Shown here piece by piece: positions 6,986 through 14,231 of a stretch of DNA of 31,896 nucleotides (position 1 is the first letter of the stretch; each line of letters opens with the position of its first letter). Made by a program: the position numbers and the translations under genes. The DNA is from Ruminococcus sp. UBA3767 (GTDB lineage: Bacteria > Bacillota > Clostridia > Oscillospirales > Ruminococcaceae). The notes under the pieces were generated by a model. The model saw only the letters and a program-made list of their open reading frames with translations, was not told the DNA's origin and made no database searches. The stretch is taken from the NCBI GenBank assembly GCA_002371625.1, contig DFFV01000056.1:1-31896 (forward strand), in the 5' to 3' direction.

Positions 6986-7240
6986 ATGATGATAAGGACC
7001 GTACTTGAGATCGACGGTATGATGTGCGGTATGTGCGAGGCACATATCAATGATGCTGTCCGCAGAGAGTTCAAGGTGAAAAAGGTGACAAGCTCGCACA
7101 AAAAGGGCATCACCGAAATAATCTCAGAGCAGGCTCCCGATAAGGAAAGGCTTACGGCTATAATAACAGAGCTTGGCTATAAGCTGAACGGGATCAGCGA
7201 TGAGGAATACAAAAAGAAAGGTTTTTTCAGCAGAAAGTAG
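6986..7240 (+). CDS. Heavy-metal-associated (HMA) domain protein
   Basis: An 84-aa protein with the ferredoxin-like HMA fold pattern: a first strand TVLEIDGM, then the metal site MCGMC (C14, C17), helix AHINDAVRREF, and the closing TELGYKLNGI. CxxC HMA domains usually bind Cu+ or other soft metals and act as chaperones. Here it is embedded in an iron-uptake operon next to a regulator. A TTG upstream is in frame, but the tandem ATG codons with GGGAG in front are the likely start. The C-terminal tail is short and basic. Confidence 0.82.
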   Translation: MMIRTVLEIDGMMCGMCEAHINDAVRREFKVKKVTSSHKKGITEIISEQAPDKERLTAIITELGYKLNGISDEEYKKKGFFSRK

Positions 7241-7260
7241 TTTCTTGCGGAGGAAAATAA

Positions 7261-7665
7261 ATGAGTGTTCAGAGCAAATCAAGGGAATCGGTAGATGATT
7301 ACCTCAAAGCGATCTATATACTTTCCAATGACAACAGCGAAGCTGTGAGAGTAACAGATATCGCAAAACTAATGGGCTATACCAAAGCGAGCGTCAGCAG
7401 GGCGGTGAGAAATCTGCTTTGCGACGGAAAGATCAGCCTTACGCCGAATAAGCGGGTGCTGCTCACGCAAAAAGGTCTGCCCGAAGCAAAAGCCGTCTAT
7501 GAAAAGAATAAGTTCTTCAAGAATATGCTCATGAGTGCGGGCGTTGATGACACTACCGCCGATGACGAAGCGTGCAGAATGGAGCACGCAGTTTGCGCAG
7601 ACAGCTTTGAAAAACTGAAAAGATTCATAGATGACAGATCAGACCTTGACGCTGTAAGTGAATAA
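7261..7665 (+). CDS. DtxR-family metal-dependent transcriptional regulator
   Basis: A 134-aa regulator with an N-terminal winged helix-turn-helix (VRVTDIAKLMGYTKASVSRAV, about 28-48) and a short dimerisation domain. The segment EACRMEH near residues 100-106 matches the C-x-x-E-H metal ligands of DtxR (Cys102, Glu105, His106). The ancillary-site residues (His79, Glu83 and His98 of DtxR) appear replaced, since the aligned part reads KNKFFKNML and DDEACR. There is no C-terminal SH3-like domain. It is the last gene of the feo operon and most likely represses it through the GTTAG-N6-CTAAC boxes, giving autoregulation. GGAGG precedes the ATG. Confidence 0.9.
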   Translation: MSVQSKSRESVDDYLKAIYILSNDNSEAVRVTDIAKLMGYTKASVSRAVRNLLCDGKISLTPNKRVLLTQKGLPEAKAVYEKNKFFKNMLMSAGVDDTTADDEACRMEHAVCADSFEKLKRFIDDRSDLDAVSE

Positions 7666-7728
7666 AACAGCGCAGGGATAACAATGCAAAAATGGTTTTC
7701 ATTTTTTGACGGCCTCTCCATAGCTGAC

Positions 7729-7766
7729 GATCACGAAGCAGGAACCCCTGTTTCGTGATCTTTTTT
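7729..7766 (+). terminator. feo operon terminator
   Basis: GATCACGAA-GCAG ... CTGT-TTCGTGATC hairpin followed by TTTTTT. It closes the feo operon transcript. Confidence 0.9.
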
Positions 7767-7799
7767 ATGCAGCAAAAATATCAGCTGCAATAGAACAAA

Positions 7800-7815
7800 T
7801 GTTTCACGTGAAACA
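7800..7815. other. parS site (ParB/Spo0J binding)
   Basis: TGTTTCACGTGAAACA, a perfect 16-bp palindrome identical to the bacterial parS consensus bound by ParB/Spo0J. It lies between convergent operons and between two terminators, a position free of transcription. Chromosomal parS sites cluster around the replication origin, so this window is probably in the origin-proximal part of the chromosome (inference). No parAB genes are in view. Confidence 0.88.
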
Positions 7816-7831
7816 TTTTGCCGTGAAAAAC

Positions 7832-7872
7832 AAAAATGCCCCGAAGCAGAACTTCACTGTTCGCTTCGGGGC
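7832..7872 (-). terminator. Terminator of the epimerase/DUF3592 operon
   Basis: Minus-strand hairpin with perfect 10-bp arms GCCCCGAAGC / GCTTCGGGGC, followed by ATTTTTG. It lies 22 nt after the epimerase stop. Confidence 0.9.
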
Positions 7873-7893
7873 AGATGTTTGTAAGTTATTTTC

Positions 7894-8910
7894 TCAGCTC
7901 TTAAAGCTGCTTTCCATTTTTTCTACTGCGGCTATCACGTCATCGCACCATTTGTCAAATTCGTCATCGTCATTCTGATACTCCTCGTGCGTAAGAATGT
8001 ATTCAACAGTCCTGCGGATACCCTCCTTAGCGCTGACCTTTGCCTCAAAGCCGCCGATAGCATTTTTGAGCTTGGAGTTATCGAAACTGACCGAGTTTGC
8101 TTTGTCGCCGATAAGACTTCCCGTCAAGTCGTAATCGCCCATTTTTGCAAGCGTCTGCGAGGAAACATAAACAGGCTTCAGCTCCTTGCCCAGTGCATCT
8201 GCGATAGCTTTGTAAATATCGTTCCAGCTGACGCTTTCATCTGAGGTTATGTGGAACGCTTCACCGATAGCTTTGGGATTACCGATAAGGCCGGCATAGC
8301 CGACAGCAAAGTCGCTGTTATGGGTTATCGTCCAAAGGGAAGTGCCGTCACCGTGGATTATTACGGGCTTGCTCTGCATTATCCTTTTAACCACCTGCCA
8401 GCTGCCGCCTTTTCCGTGAACTCCCAAAGGTACGCTGCGTTCATCGTAAGTGTGGCTTGGACGAACGATAGTTACGGGGAAGCCTTCGCTGCGGTATTTT
8501 TCCATAAGGAATTCCTCGCAGGCTTTTTTGTTGCGGGAATATTCCCAGTAGGGATTTTCAAGTGGTGTCTGCTCGGTGATGATGTAGCTCTGCGGCGGCT
8601 TTTGATAAGCGGATGCTGAGCTGATGTAAATATACTGCTTGGTCTTGTCCTTGAAAAGACGGTAGTCCCTTTCGACCTGATCCACAGTAAAACCGATAAA
8701 TTCGCCCACGCAGTCAAAGCTCATTCCCTCGAGCTTTTTTGCAGCCTCCTCTTCATTGCTGATATCGCAGGTTATGAGCTTGACATTTTCGGGCAGATCG
8801 TAATTCCTGCTGCCCCTGTTGAGCAGATAAAGCTCGTGTCCCTGCTGTGAAAGCAGGCGGGTTATCGCCATGCTGATAGTGCCTGTTCCTCCGATGAATA
8901 AGATCTTCAT
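7894..8910 (-). CDS. NAD(P)-dependent epimerase/reductase (extended SDR family)
   Basis: A 338-aa extended short-chain dehydrogenase/reductase. The nucleotide-binding glycine motif GGTGTIS is at residues 7-13, YISSASAY gives the catalytic serine strand, and YSRNK is the YxxxK catalytic pair. The later VRPSHTYDERS segment is typical of sugar-nucleotide epimerase-like proteins. Closest in flavour to the NAD-dependent epimerase/dehydratase group that includes plant CSP41-like proteins; the substrate is unknown. An in-frame extension exists upstream, but the ATG at 8910 has GGGAGG at the right distance. It follows the DUF3592-like gene by 50 nt and shares its promoter. Confidence 0.85.
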   Translation of the reverse strand: MKILFIGGTGTISMAITRLLSQQGHELYLLNRGSRNYDLPENVKLITCDISNEEEAAKKLEGMSFDCVGEFIGFTVDQVERDYRLFKDKTKQYIYISSASAYQKPPQSYIITEQTPLENPYWEYSRNKKACEEFLMEKYRSEGFPVTIVRPSHTYDERSVPLGVHGKGGSWQVVKRIMQSKPVIIHGDGTSLWTITHNSDFAVGYAGLIGNPKAIGEAFHITSDESVSWNDIYKAIADALGKELKPVYVSSQTLAKMGDYDLTGSLIGDKANSVSFDNSKLKNAIGGFEAKVSAKEGIRRTVEYILTHEEYQNDDDEFDKWCDDVIAAVEKMESSFKS

Positions 8911-8960
8911 GTGTGACCTCCCTTTGTGTTTATTGAATTTTTTTAAAGTGCTGAGCCGTA

Positions 8961-9545
8961 TCACGGGTAAAATGGTGTGCGGGGATGCTTTTTGATCTTA
9001 ATGCCCACAAATATCATTATAAACCCGAAGATGATAAAGAATCCGCCGATAGAGCCGAGAATTATTTTTACAAGGGTATCGACCTTTTCATCATAGAAGG
9101 TGTAGGGATCGTCGGGATCGTAGTGAATTGTTACCTCCTGTCCGACGGTATATTTTGCAGGGCTTCGTGCTATGCTGCTTTCAACGGTGTAAGTGCCCGA
9201 CGAAGTGCTGAAAGAAAATACCGACTTGAAAGTTCCTCTGGAAGTAAGCTTGTTCTCTGTAACGATAGCCTTGGCCTCCTGCGTGCATCTTTCGTACTCT
9301 TTTTCAAGTGTGGTGCCGACAGCGAGCAGCACCATAAGCAGTATCACGCCAAGGAAAAGAAAGAACACACCGAGTGCTCCGAATACGACATGAGGCTTTG
9401 CTTTAGTGGCGGAGTAGATCACGGGAGCGTAAATGCGGTTCTCTCGTGGGTTGCTTGCTCCGTCCTTCATGCCAAGCTGCCGCTGAAGCTCAAGCTCACG
9501 CTGCTGTGCCCTGTATAGTTCGTCCTGATAATCATATCTTGCCAT
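8961..9545 (-). CDS. DUF3592-like membrane protein
   Basis: A 194-aa protein. The N-terminal 50 residues are polar and Gln/Glu-rich (YRAQQRELELQRQ), then come a membrane helix (about 60-82), an extracytoplasmic domain ending in VGQEVTIHYDPDDPYTFY, and a second helix (about 158-182). The YxVGQ.V.V.YDP pattern between two helices is characteristic of the DUF3592 family, of unknown function. The ATG at 9545 is preceded by GGGGGAG; an in-frame start further upstream lacks a good site. It is the first gene of a two-gene operon. Confidence 0.75.
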   Translation of the reverse strand: MARYDYQDELYRAQQRELELQRQLGMKDGASNPRENRIYAPVIYSATKAKPHVVFGALGVFFLFLGVILLMVLLAVGTTLEKEYERCTQEAKAIVTENKLTSRGTFKSVFSFSTSSGTYTVESSIARSPAKYTVGQEVTIHYDPDDPYTFYDEKVDTLVKIILGSIGGFFIIFGFIMIFVGIKIKKHPRTPFYP

Positions 9546-9588
9546 TTTATATCTCCCCCTGAATAGCTTTCTTACATATTTCATTAAC

Positions 9589-9617
9589 ATTATATATTAT
9601 ATTATCACATTTTGCAA
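9589..9617 (-). promoter_or_regulatory. Promoter of the DUF3592/epimerase operon
   Basis: Minus strand TTGCAA (9617-9612), 17-nt spacer, TATAAT (9594-9589), 44 nt upstream of the start codon. Confidence 0.78.
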
Positions 9618-9662
9618 TAGGCACAGCGCAAAAGGATAAGTATAAAAACTTTCAAAAACCCC

Positions 9663-9691
9663 TTGCAGTTTTGCACAATATAGGTTATAAT
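9663..9691 (+). promoter_or_regulatory. Rubredoxin promoter
   Basis: TTGCAG (9663-9668), 17-nt spacer, TATAAT (9686-9691), 29 nt upstream of the rubredoxin ATG. Confidence 0.8.
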
Positions 9692-9720
9692 AATCTATAC
9701 TATCGAGGAGGTGTATTTTG

Positions 9721-9879
9721 ATGAAGTATGTATGCAATGTCTGCGGTTATATCTACGATCCGCAGGAGGGCGCACCTGATGCAGGAGTAGCAGCCGGAAC
9801 AGCCTGGGAGAATGTTCCCGATGATTTTGTTTGTCCGCTTTGCGGAGTTGGCAAGGACGATTTCAGCCCTGCTGAATAA
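9721..9879 (+). CDS. Rubredoxin
   Basis: A 52-aa rubredoxin with the two iron-binding pairs [12 protein letters not shown] (C5, C8) and [13 protein letters not shown] (C38, C41), plus the conserved GAPDAG and WENVPDDF segments. It is a one-iron electron carrier that in anaerobes typically passes electrons to oxygen- or peroxide-reducing enzymes such as rubrerythrin or superoxide reductase. No such partner lies nearby. It has its own promoter, GAGGAGG ribosome binding site and terminator, so it is a single-gene unit. Confidence 0.97.
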   Translation: MKYVCNVCGYIYDPQEGAPDAGVAAGTAWENVPDDFVCPLCGVGKDDFSPAE

Positions 9880-9897
9880 GCGCAGAAAACTCTTACG

Positions 9898-9926
9898 GCA
9901 CGCACTTTAATGGTGCGTGCTTTTTT
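9898..9926 (+). terminator. Rubredoxin terminator
   Basis: Perfect 8-bp arms GCACGCAC / GTGCGTGC with a 7-nt loop, followed by TTTTTT. Of the remaining bases up to the fructose operon, 9927-10128 hold nothing I can assign. Confidence 0.92.
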
Positions 9927-10128
9927 GTGTCCGCACGCTTGAAACTGCGCTTTTGCGGCGAATAACGACTTTTGACGGATTTTGAAAGATTTTTGACAGA
10001 TCAGCTCCCCGATCGCTCGGATGCGATAACTGCTGTTTACTATTCGCTGCATAATGCCGATGATAGTTAAAAACTATTGTGAAATATGCACAAGTTGATT
10101 GAGCTGAAAATGTAAGTTTGCACGAAAA

Positions 10129-10160
10129 TGAAAGATTTTGAAAGTTTTTGATTGAAAACT
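10129..10160 (+). repeat. Phased direct repeats upstream of the fru promoter
   Basis: TGAAAGATTT, TGAAAGTTTT and TGATTGAAAAC follow each other head to tail, with about one helical turn between units, ending one nt before the -35 hexamer. Direct repeats at this place are a plausible operator for the DeoR-type FruR encoded first in the operon. AT-rich composition makes chance similarity possible. Confidence 0.4.
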
Positions 10161-10161
10161 C

Positions 10162-10189
10162 TTGATTATTTCGAAAATGCGTGTATAAT
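10162..10189 (+). promoter_or_regulatory. Fructose operon promoter
   Basis: TTGATT (10162-10167), 16-nt spacer, TATAAT (10184-10189), 56 nt upstream of the fruR start. Confidence 0.72.
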
Positions 10190-10244
10190 ATAGGTATAGG
10201 ATAAAATTAATCAAATGGACAGGTCAATTGTTCGGGAGGGTATT

Positions 10245-10991
10245 ATGCTGACTGAGGAAAGACACGCATTGATACTTGAACACGTCAATGCGAATAAAAC
10301 GGTGAGCCTTGCGCAGCTCTGCGAGCTGCTGGACACCTCGGAATCAACGGTAAGACGTGACCTTGCACTGCTTGACCAGAACGGGCTGCTGATAAAAGTC
10401 AGGGGCGGCGCAATGGCACTGGGTGACAGGTTCAGCCTGACGGAGCAGGATATGGCTGAAAAATCAAAGCTGTTCAACGAGGAAAAAACGGCAATAGCGA
10501 AGTTTGCGGCACAGCTTATCGACGAGGACGATTTTGTATTTATTGATGCAGGAACGACCACAGAAAAGATGATAGATTTTATTCCGCAGAAGAATGTGAC
10601 GTTTGTGACCAATGCGTTCATTCACGCAAAAAAGCTGGCACAGAGAGGGTTCAGGGTGCTTTTGCCTGCGGGAGAGATAAAGCTGACGACTGAGGCGCTG
10701 GTGGGTGCTGAGTGTGTGAACAGCCTGAGAAACTACAACTTCAGCAAGTGCTTTCTCGGTGCAAACGGCATTTCGCTCTCGGGCGGCGTTTCAACGCCCG
10801 ATATGAACGAGGCAAGCGTGAAAAGTGCTGTTATATCGGGCAGCAGAGAGGTTTATCTGCTGGCAGATCACTCAAAGTTCGATCAGACGTCTTCGGTCAC
10901 ATTCGCAAGGCTCAACCAGGTCAGGATAATTACCGATAAGCTGAGCAACAAAAGGTATTTTACTGCTGCAAATGTTAAGGAGGTCTTGTAA
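10245..10991 (+). CDS. fruR: DeoR-family fructose operon repressor
   Basis: A 248-aa DeoR-family regulator. The N-terminus MLTEERHALILEHV leads into a winged helix-turn-helix with TSESTVRRDLALLDQNG (about 30-47) and the wing residues KVRGGA. The C-terminal part is the sugar-phosphate-binding DeoR domain, with DAGTTTEKM (phosphate loop, about 104-112) and VTNAF. The ATG at 10245 has GGGAGGG in front and gives the usual family start; another ATG 30 nt upstream is in frame. Its stop codon overlaps the fruK start by one base (TAATG), so the two are translationally coupled. In this family the effector is usually fructose-1-phosphate. Confidence 0.92.
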   Translation: MLTEERHALILEHVNANKTVSLAQLCELLDTSESTVRRDLALLDQNGLLIKVRGGAMALGDRFSLTEQDMAEKSKLFNEEKTAIAKFAAQLIDEDDFVFIDAGTTTEKMIDFIPQKNVTFVTNAFIHAKKLAQRGFRVLLPAGEIKLTTEALVGAECVNSLRNYNFSKCFLGANGISLSGGVSTPDMNEASVKSAVISGSREVYLLADHSKFDQTSSVTFARLNQVRIITDKLSNKRYFTAANVKEVL

Positions 10992-11890
10992 TGGTCTATA
11001 CCGTAACTTTCAACCCTGCGATAGATTATGTTGTGCACACGGGTGAGATGACTCTGGGTGCGGTGAACCGTTCCGTTTCGGAGGAGATGTACTTCGGCGG
11101 AAAGGGCATAAACGTTTCGCTGGTCCTCAAGGAGCTGGGGATAAAGTCGGCGGCGCTGGGCTTCACGGCAGGCTTCACGGGTGAGGCGATAGAAAAAGGC
11201 GTTGCGGCGATGGGCGTTGAAACGGATTTTGTAAGGCTTGAAAAGGGCAATTCAAGGATAAACGTTAAGATAAAATCAGCGCAGGAGACCGAGCTTAACG
11301 GACAGGGACCCGACATAAGCGCTGAGGCGCTTGAAAAGCTGTTTGAAAAGCTGGATAAGCTGCAGGACGGCGACACGCTGATACTTGCGGGAAGCATTCC
11401 GGGCAGTATGCCTGAGGACGTTTACGAGAGGATACTTGAACGGCTTTCGGGAAAGAATATCAAGGCGGTGGTGGATGCCACAAAGGACTTGCTGCTGAAT
11501 GTTCTGAAATATAAGCCGTTCCTGATAAAGCCGAACAACCACGAGCTTGGTGAGATGTTCGGGGTGGAGCTGAAAACCAAAGAGGAGATAGAGCACTACG
11601 CAAGAAAGCTGCAGGAGATGGGCGCAAAGAACGTGCTTATCTCAATGGCAGGCGATGGTGCGCTGCTGGTGGACGAAACGGGAAAGGTACACAGCTGCGG
11701 AGTTTGCAAGGGAACGGTAAAGAACTCTGTCGGAGCAGGTGATTCGATGGTCGCAGGCTTTGTGGCAGGTTCACAGAACGGCGATTATGAATATGCTCTG
11801 AAGCTGGGAACGGCTTCGGGCGGTGCAACGGCATTCTCGGACGGGCTGGCTGTTAAGGAGAAGATCACAGAGCTTCTTGCGACGCTTTGA
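10991..11890 (+). CDS. fruK: 1-phosphofructokinase
   Basis: A 299-aa PfkB-family sugar kinase that phosphorylates fructose-1-phosphate to fructose-1,6-bisphosphate. Markers are the N-terminal TFNPAIDYVV, the substrate-site GGKGINVSLVLKELG (about 36-50), the KPNNHELGEMFG motif, and the C-terminal anion-hole/catalytic GAGDSMVAGFVAG near 250-262, with the catalytic Asp in GAGDS. Length and motifs fit FruK rather than tagatose kinase, and position between fruR and the EIIABC gene supports it. Confidence 0.95.
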   Translation: MVYTVTFNPAIDYVVHTGEMTLGAVNRSVSEEMYFGGKGINVSLVLKELGIKSAALGFTAGFTGEAIEKGVAAMGVETDFVRLEKGNSRINVKIKSAQETELNGQGPDISAEALEKLFEKLDKLQDGDTLILAGSIPGSMPEDVYERILERLSGKNIKAVVDATKDLLLNVLKYKPFLIKPNNHELGEMFGVELKTKEEIEHYARKLQEMGAKNVLISMAGDGALLVDETGKVHSCGVCKGTVKNSVGAGDSMVAGFVAGSQNGDYEYALKLGTASGGATAFSDGLAVKEKITELLATL

Positions 11891-11929
11891 GATCTCGGGA
11901 TGAAGTAGTTATTGTGAGGAGGAAAAGTT

Positions 11930-13864
11930 ATGCGAATTGTTGACTTGCTGAAAAAGCAGAGCATCACTCTGGGCGCTTCGCCTGCGGATAAGCAGGAAGC
12001 GATAGATATGCTCATCGAGCTTCAGGTCAAGGGCGGAAACATTGCAGATAAAGAGGAATACAAAAAAGGTATTCTTGCAAGAGAGGAGAAAGGCTCAACG
12101 GCGGTAGGCGAGGGTATAGCTATCCCGCACGCAAAGAGCGAGGCTGTAAAGGCACCATCACTTGCGGCTATGACAGTGCCGCAGGGCGTGGACTACGAGG
12201 CGCTGGACGATGAACCATCAAATCTTTTATTCATGATAGCTGCACCAAATGACGGTGATGTTCACCTTGAGGTGCTTTCAAGGCTGATGACCATTCTTAT
12301 GGACGAGGATTTCCGTGAAAAGCTGCTTTCGGCAAAGGACGCAGACGAATTTCTGAAAGTGATAGACGACATGGAAAAGGAAAAGTATCCCGATGAGCCT
12401 GTTGCCAAGGAGCAGGCAGCCGAGGGTTACAGGGTGCTTGCGGTAACAGCCTGCCCGACAGGGATAGCGCACACCTACATGGCAGCCGAGGCGCTTGAAA
12501 AAGCAGGCAAGAAGCTGGGCATTGCGATAAAGGTGGAAACGAACGGCTCGGGAGGAGCAAAGAATATTCTCACTCAGGAAGAGATAGACGGCTGCGACGG
12601 TATAATAGTTGCGGCAGACAAAACGGTAGCTATGGCACGCTTTGACGGCAAAAAGGTCATAAGGACAAAGGTCTCGGACGGTATAAAGATACCTGAGGAG
12701 CTTATCAACAGGATAGAGGCAGGAGATGCTCCTGTTTATCACCACGAGGGCGGAAACGATGCTGCACATGGCGGTTCTTCCGAAGGGGAGAGCTTTGGCA
12801 GAAGGCTTTACAAGCATCTGATGAACGGCGTTTCAAATATGCTGCCGTTCACGGTCGCAGGCGGTATTTTCATTGCACTTGCATTTTTGATAGATACTAT
12901 CGGCGGCGCTCCGCAGGACGGAGATTTCGGTACTCACCTTGCGGCAGCTGCATGGTTCAAAACTATCGGCGGTTACGCTTTCAACTTTATGATACCTGTT
13001 CTGGCAGGATATATCGGAATGTCGATAGCAGACAGACCGGGCTTCCTGGTAGGCATGGCAGGCGGCGCAATGGCAGCGGCAGGTTCAACATTTGCAAAGC
13101 CGGCAGGAGATATCCCTTCGGGATTCCTGGGCGCACTGCTTGCAGGATTTGTTGGAGGATTCCTGATGAAGTGCCTTATCAAAGCGTGCGATAAAATGCC
13201 CAAGGCGCTTAATGGCATAAAGCCTGTGCTTATCTATCCTCTCGGAGGACTGGGCATTGTGGCAGTTATGATGTGTGCGGTCAACCCGTTCATGGGTATG
13301 CTCAACGAGGGACTTTCCAGCCTGCTCAACAGCATGGGCGATTCCAGCAAGATACTGCTTGGCTGCATACTTGGTGCAATGATGTCGATAGACATGGGCG
13401 GTCCTTTCAACAAGGCAGCCTACGTTTTCGGAACAGCGGCTATCTCAAACGGAAACTTCGGCATAATGGCGGCTGTTATGATAGGCGGTATGGTACCGCC
13501 AATTGCGATAGCTCTTTCAACTACATTCTTCAGAAACCGCTGGAACGAGGAAGAGCTTAAAAACGGTCCTGTAAACTACATCATGGGACTCAGCTTTATA
13601 ACCGAGGGCGCTATCCCTTACGCTGCGGCTGACCCAGCAAGAGTCATTCCTTCGTGCATGGTAGGTGCGGCAGTTGCGGGCGGACTTTCAATGGCATTTG
13701 ACTGCGGACTCAGAGCTCCGCACGGCGGCGTGTTCGTATTCGCAGTGGTAGAAAATCCGCTGATGTATGTGGTCGCTCTTTGCGCAGGCTCGGTAGCAGG
13801 AATGCTTATGCTGGCACTTCTCAAAAAGAAGAGGACTGCAAAGGCAGAACAGACAGCAGAATAA
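11930..13864 (+). CDS. fruA: PTS fructose transporter subunit EIIABC
   Basis: A 644-aa fusion. The EIIA domain (about 1-150) has its phosphorylated histidine in AIPHAKS (H67). The EIIB domain (about 166-265) has its cysteine in VTACPTGIAHTYMA (C175). The EIIC membrane domain (about 290-630) includes GISMSIDMGGPFNK-type residues, seen here as MMSIDMGGPFNKAA, and SFITEGAIPYAAADP. It takes up fructose and releases fructose-1-phosphate in the cytosol, the substrate of the kinase encoded just upstream. Ribosome binding site GAGGAGG. Domain order A-B-C is the common Firmicute arrangement. Confidence 0.96.
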   Translation: MRIVDLLKKQSITLGASPADKQEAIDMLIELQVKGGNIADKEEYKKGILAREEKGSTAVGEGIAIPHAKSEAVKAPSLAAMTVPQGVDYEALDDEPSNLLFMIAAPNDGDVHLEVLSRLMTILMDEDFREKLLSAKDADEFLKVIDDMEKEKYPDEPVAKEQAAEGYRVLAVTACPTGIAHTYMAAEALEKAGKKLGIAIKVETNGSGGAKNILTQEEIDGCDGIIVAADKTVAMARFDGKKVIRTKVSDGIKIPEELINRIEAGDAPVYHHEGGNDAAHGGSSEGESFGRRLYKHLMNGVSNMLPFTVAGGIFIALAFLIDTIGGAPQDGDFGTHLAAAAWFKTIGGYAFNFMIPVLAGYIGMSIADRPGFLVGMAGGAMAAAGSTFAKPAGDIPSGFLGALLAGFVGGFLMKCLIKACDKMPKALNGIKPVLIYPLGGLGIVAVMMCAVNPFMGMLNEGLSSLLNSMGDSSKILLGCILGAMMSIDMGGPFNKAAYVFGTAAISNGNFGIMAAVMIGGMVPPIAIALSTTFFRNRWNEEELKNGPVNYIMGLSFITEGAIPYAAADPARVIPSCMVGAAVAGGLSMAFDCGLRAPHGGVFVFAVVENPLMYVVALCAGSVAGMLMLALLKKKRTAKAEQTAE

Positions 13865-13899
13865 CAAAGGCTATAATTTAATCAAAAGGAGAGATAGAT

Positions 13900-14166
13900 A
13901 TGGTATCAAAAACAGTTACGATCGTTAATGCAGAGGGTATGCACATGAGACCGGCAGGTATGATAGCAAAGGCTGTCAAGGCTTATCCTGACACAGAGGT
14001 CATCCTTAAAGCCAACGGCAAGGACATCAAGGCTAAGGCTGTTATGCAGATAATGGCTGCAGGACTGAAAAAGGGCACTGAGGTCGAGATAGTTGCAAAC
14101 GGCACACAGGAGCAGGCTGCGCTTGATGAGCTTGCAAAGATGTTTGAGGACGGATTTGGCGAATAA
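13900..14166 (+). CDS. ptsH: HPr phosphocarrier without regulatory Ser46
   Basis: An 88-aa HPr with the active histidine in EGMHMRPAG (H15). Aligned by eye to Bacillus subtilis HPr, the NGK segment is shifted by one, so Ser46 corresponds to A47 in KDIKAKAVMQIM. The HPr-kinase target serine is therefore missing. The usual GIHARPA is here GMHMRPA, with Met instead of Ala before Arg17. The gene lies between fruA and ptsI, so it is likely the phosphocarrier for fructose uptake. The flanking genes make the operon self-sufficient for PTS transport. AGGAGAG precedes the ATG. Confidence 0.94.
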   Translation: MVSKTVTIVNAEGMHMRPAGMIAKAVKAYPDTEVILKANGKDIKAKAVMQIMAAGLKKGTEVEIVANGTQEQAALDELAKMFEDGFGE

Positions 14167-14231
14167 TAAAAACTGATACGGGGCGGCGGAGGTTACCGCC
14201 GTTCTGCTGTTATATAAAAGGAGGTGCCGCA

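Noticed and set aside
14178..14200. Hairpin CGGCGG / CCGCCG between ptsH and ptsI
   Set aside because: No T-run follows and the operon continues, so it is not a terminator. At most it may affect RNA stability.
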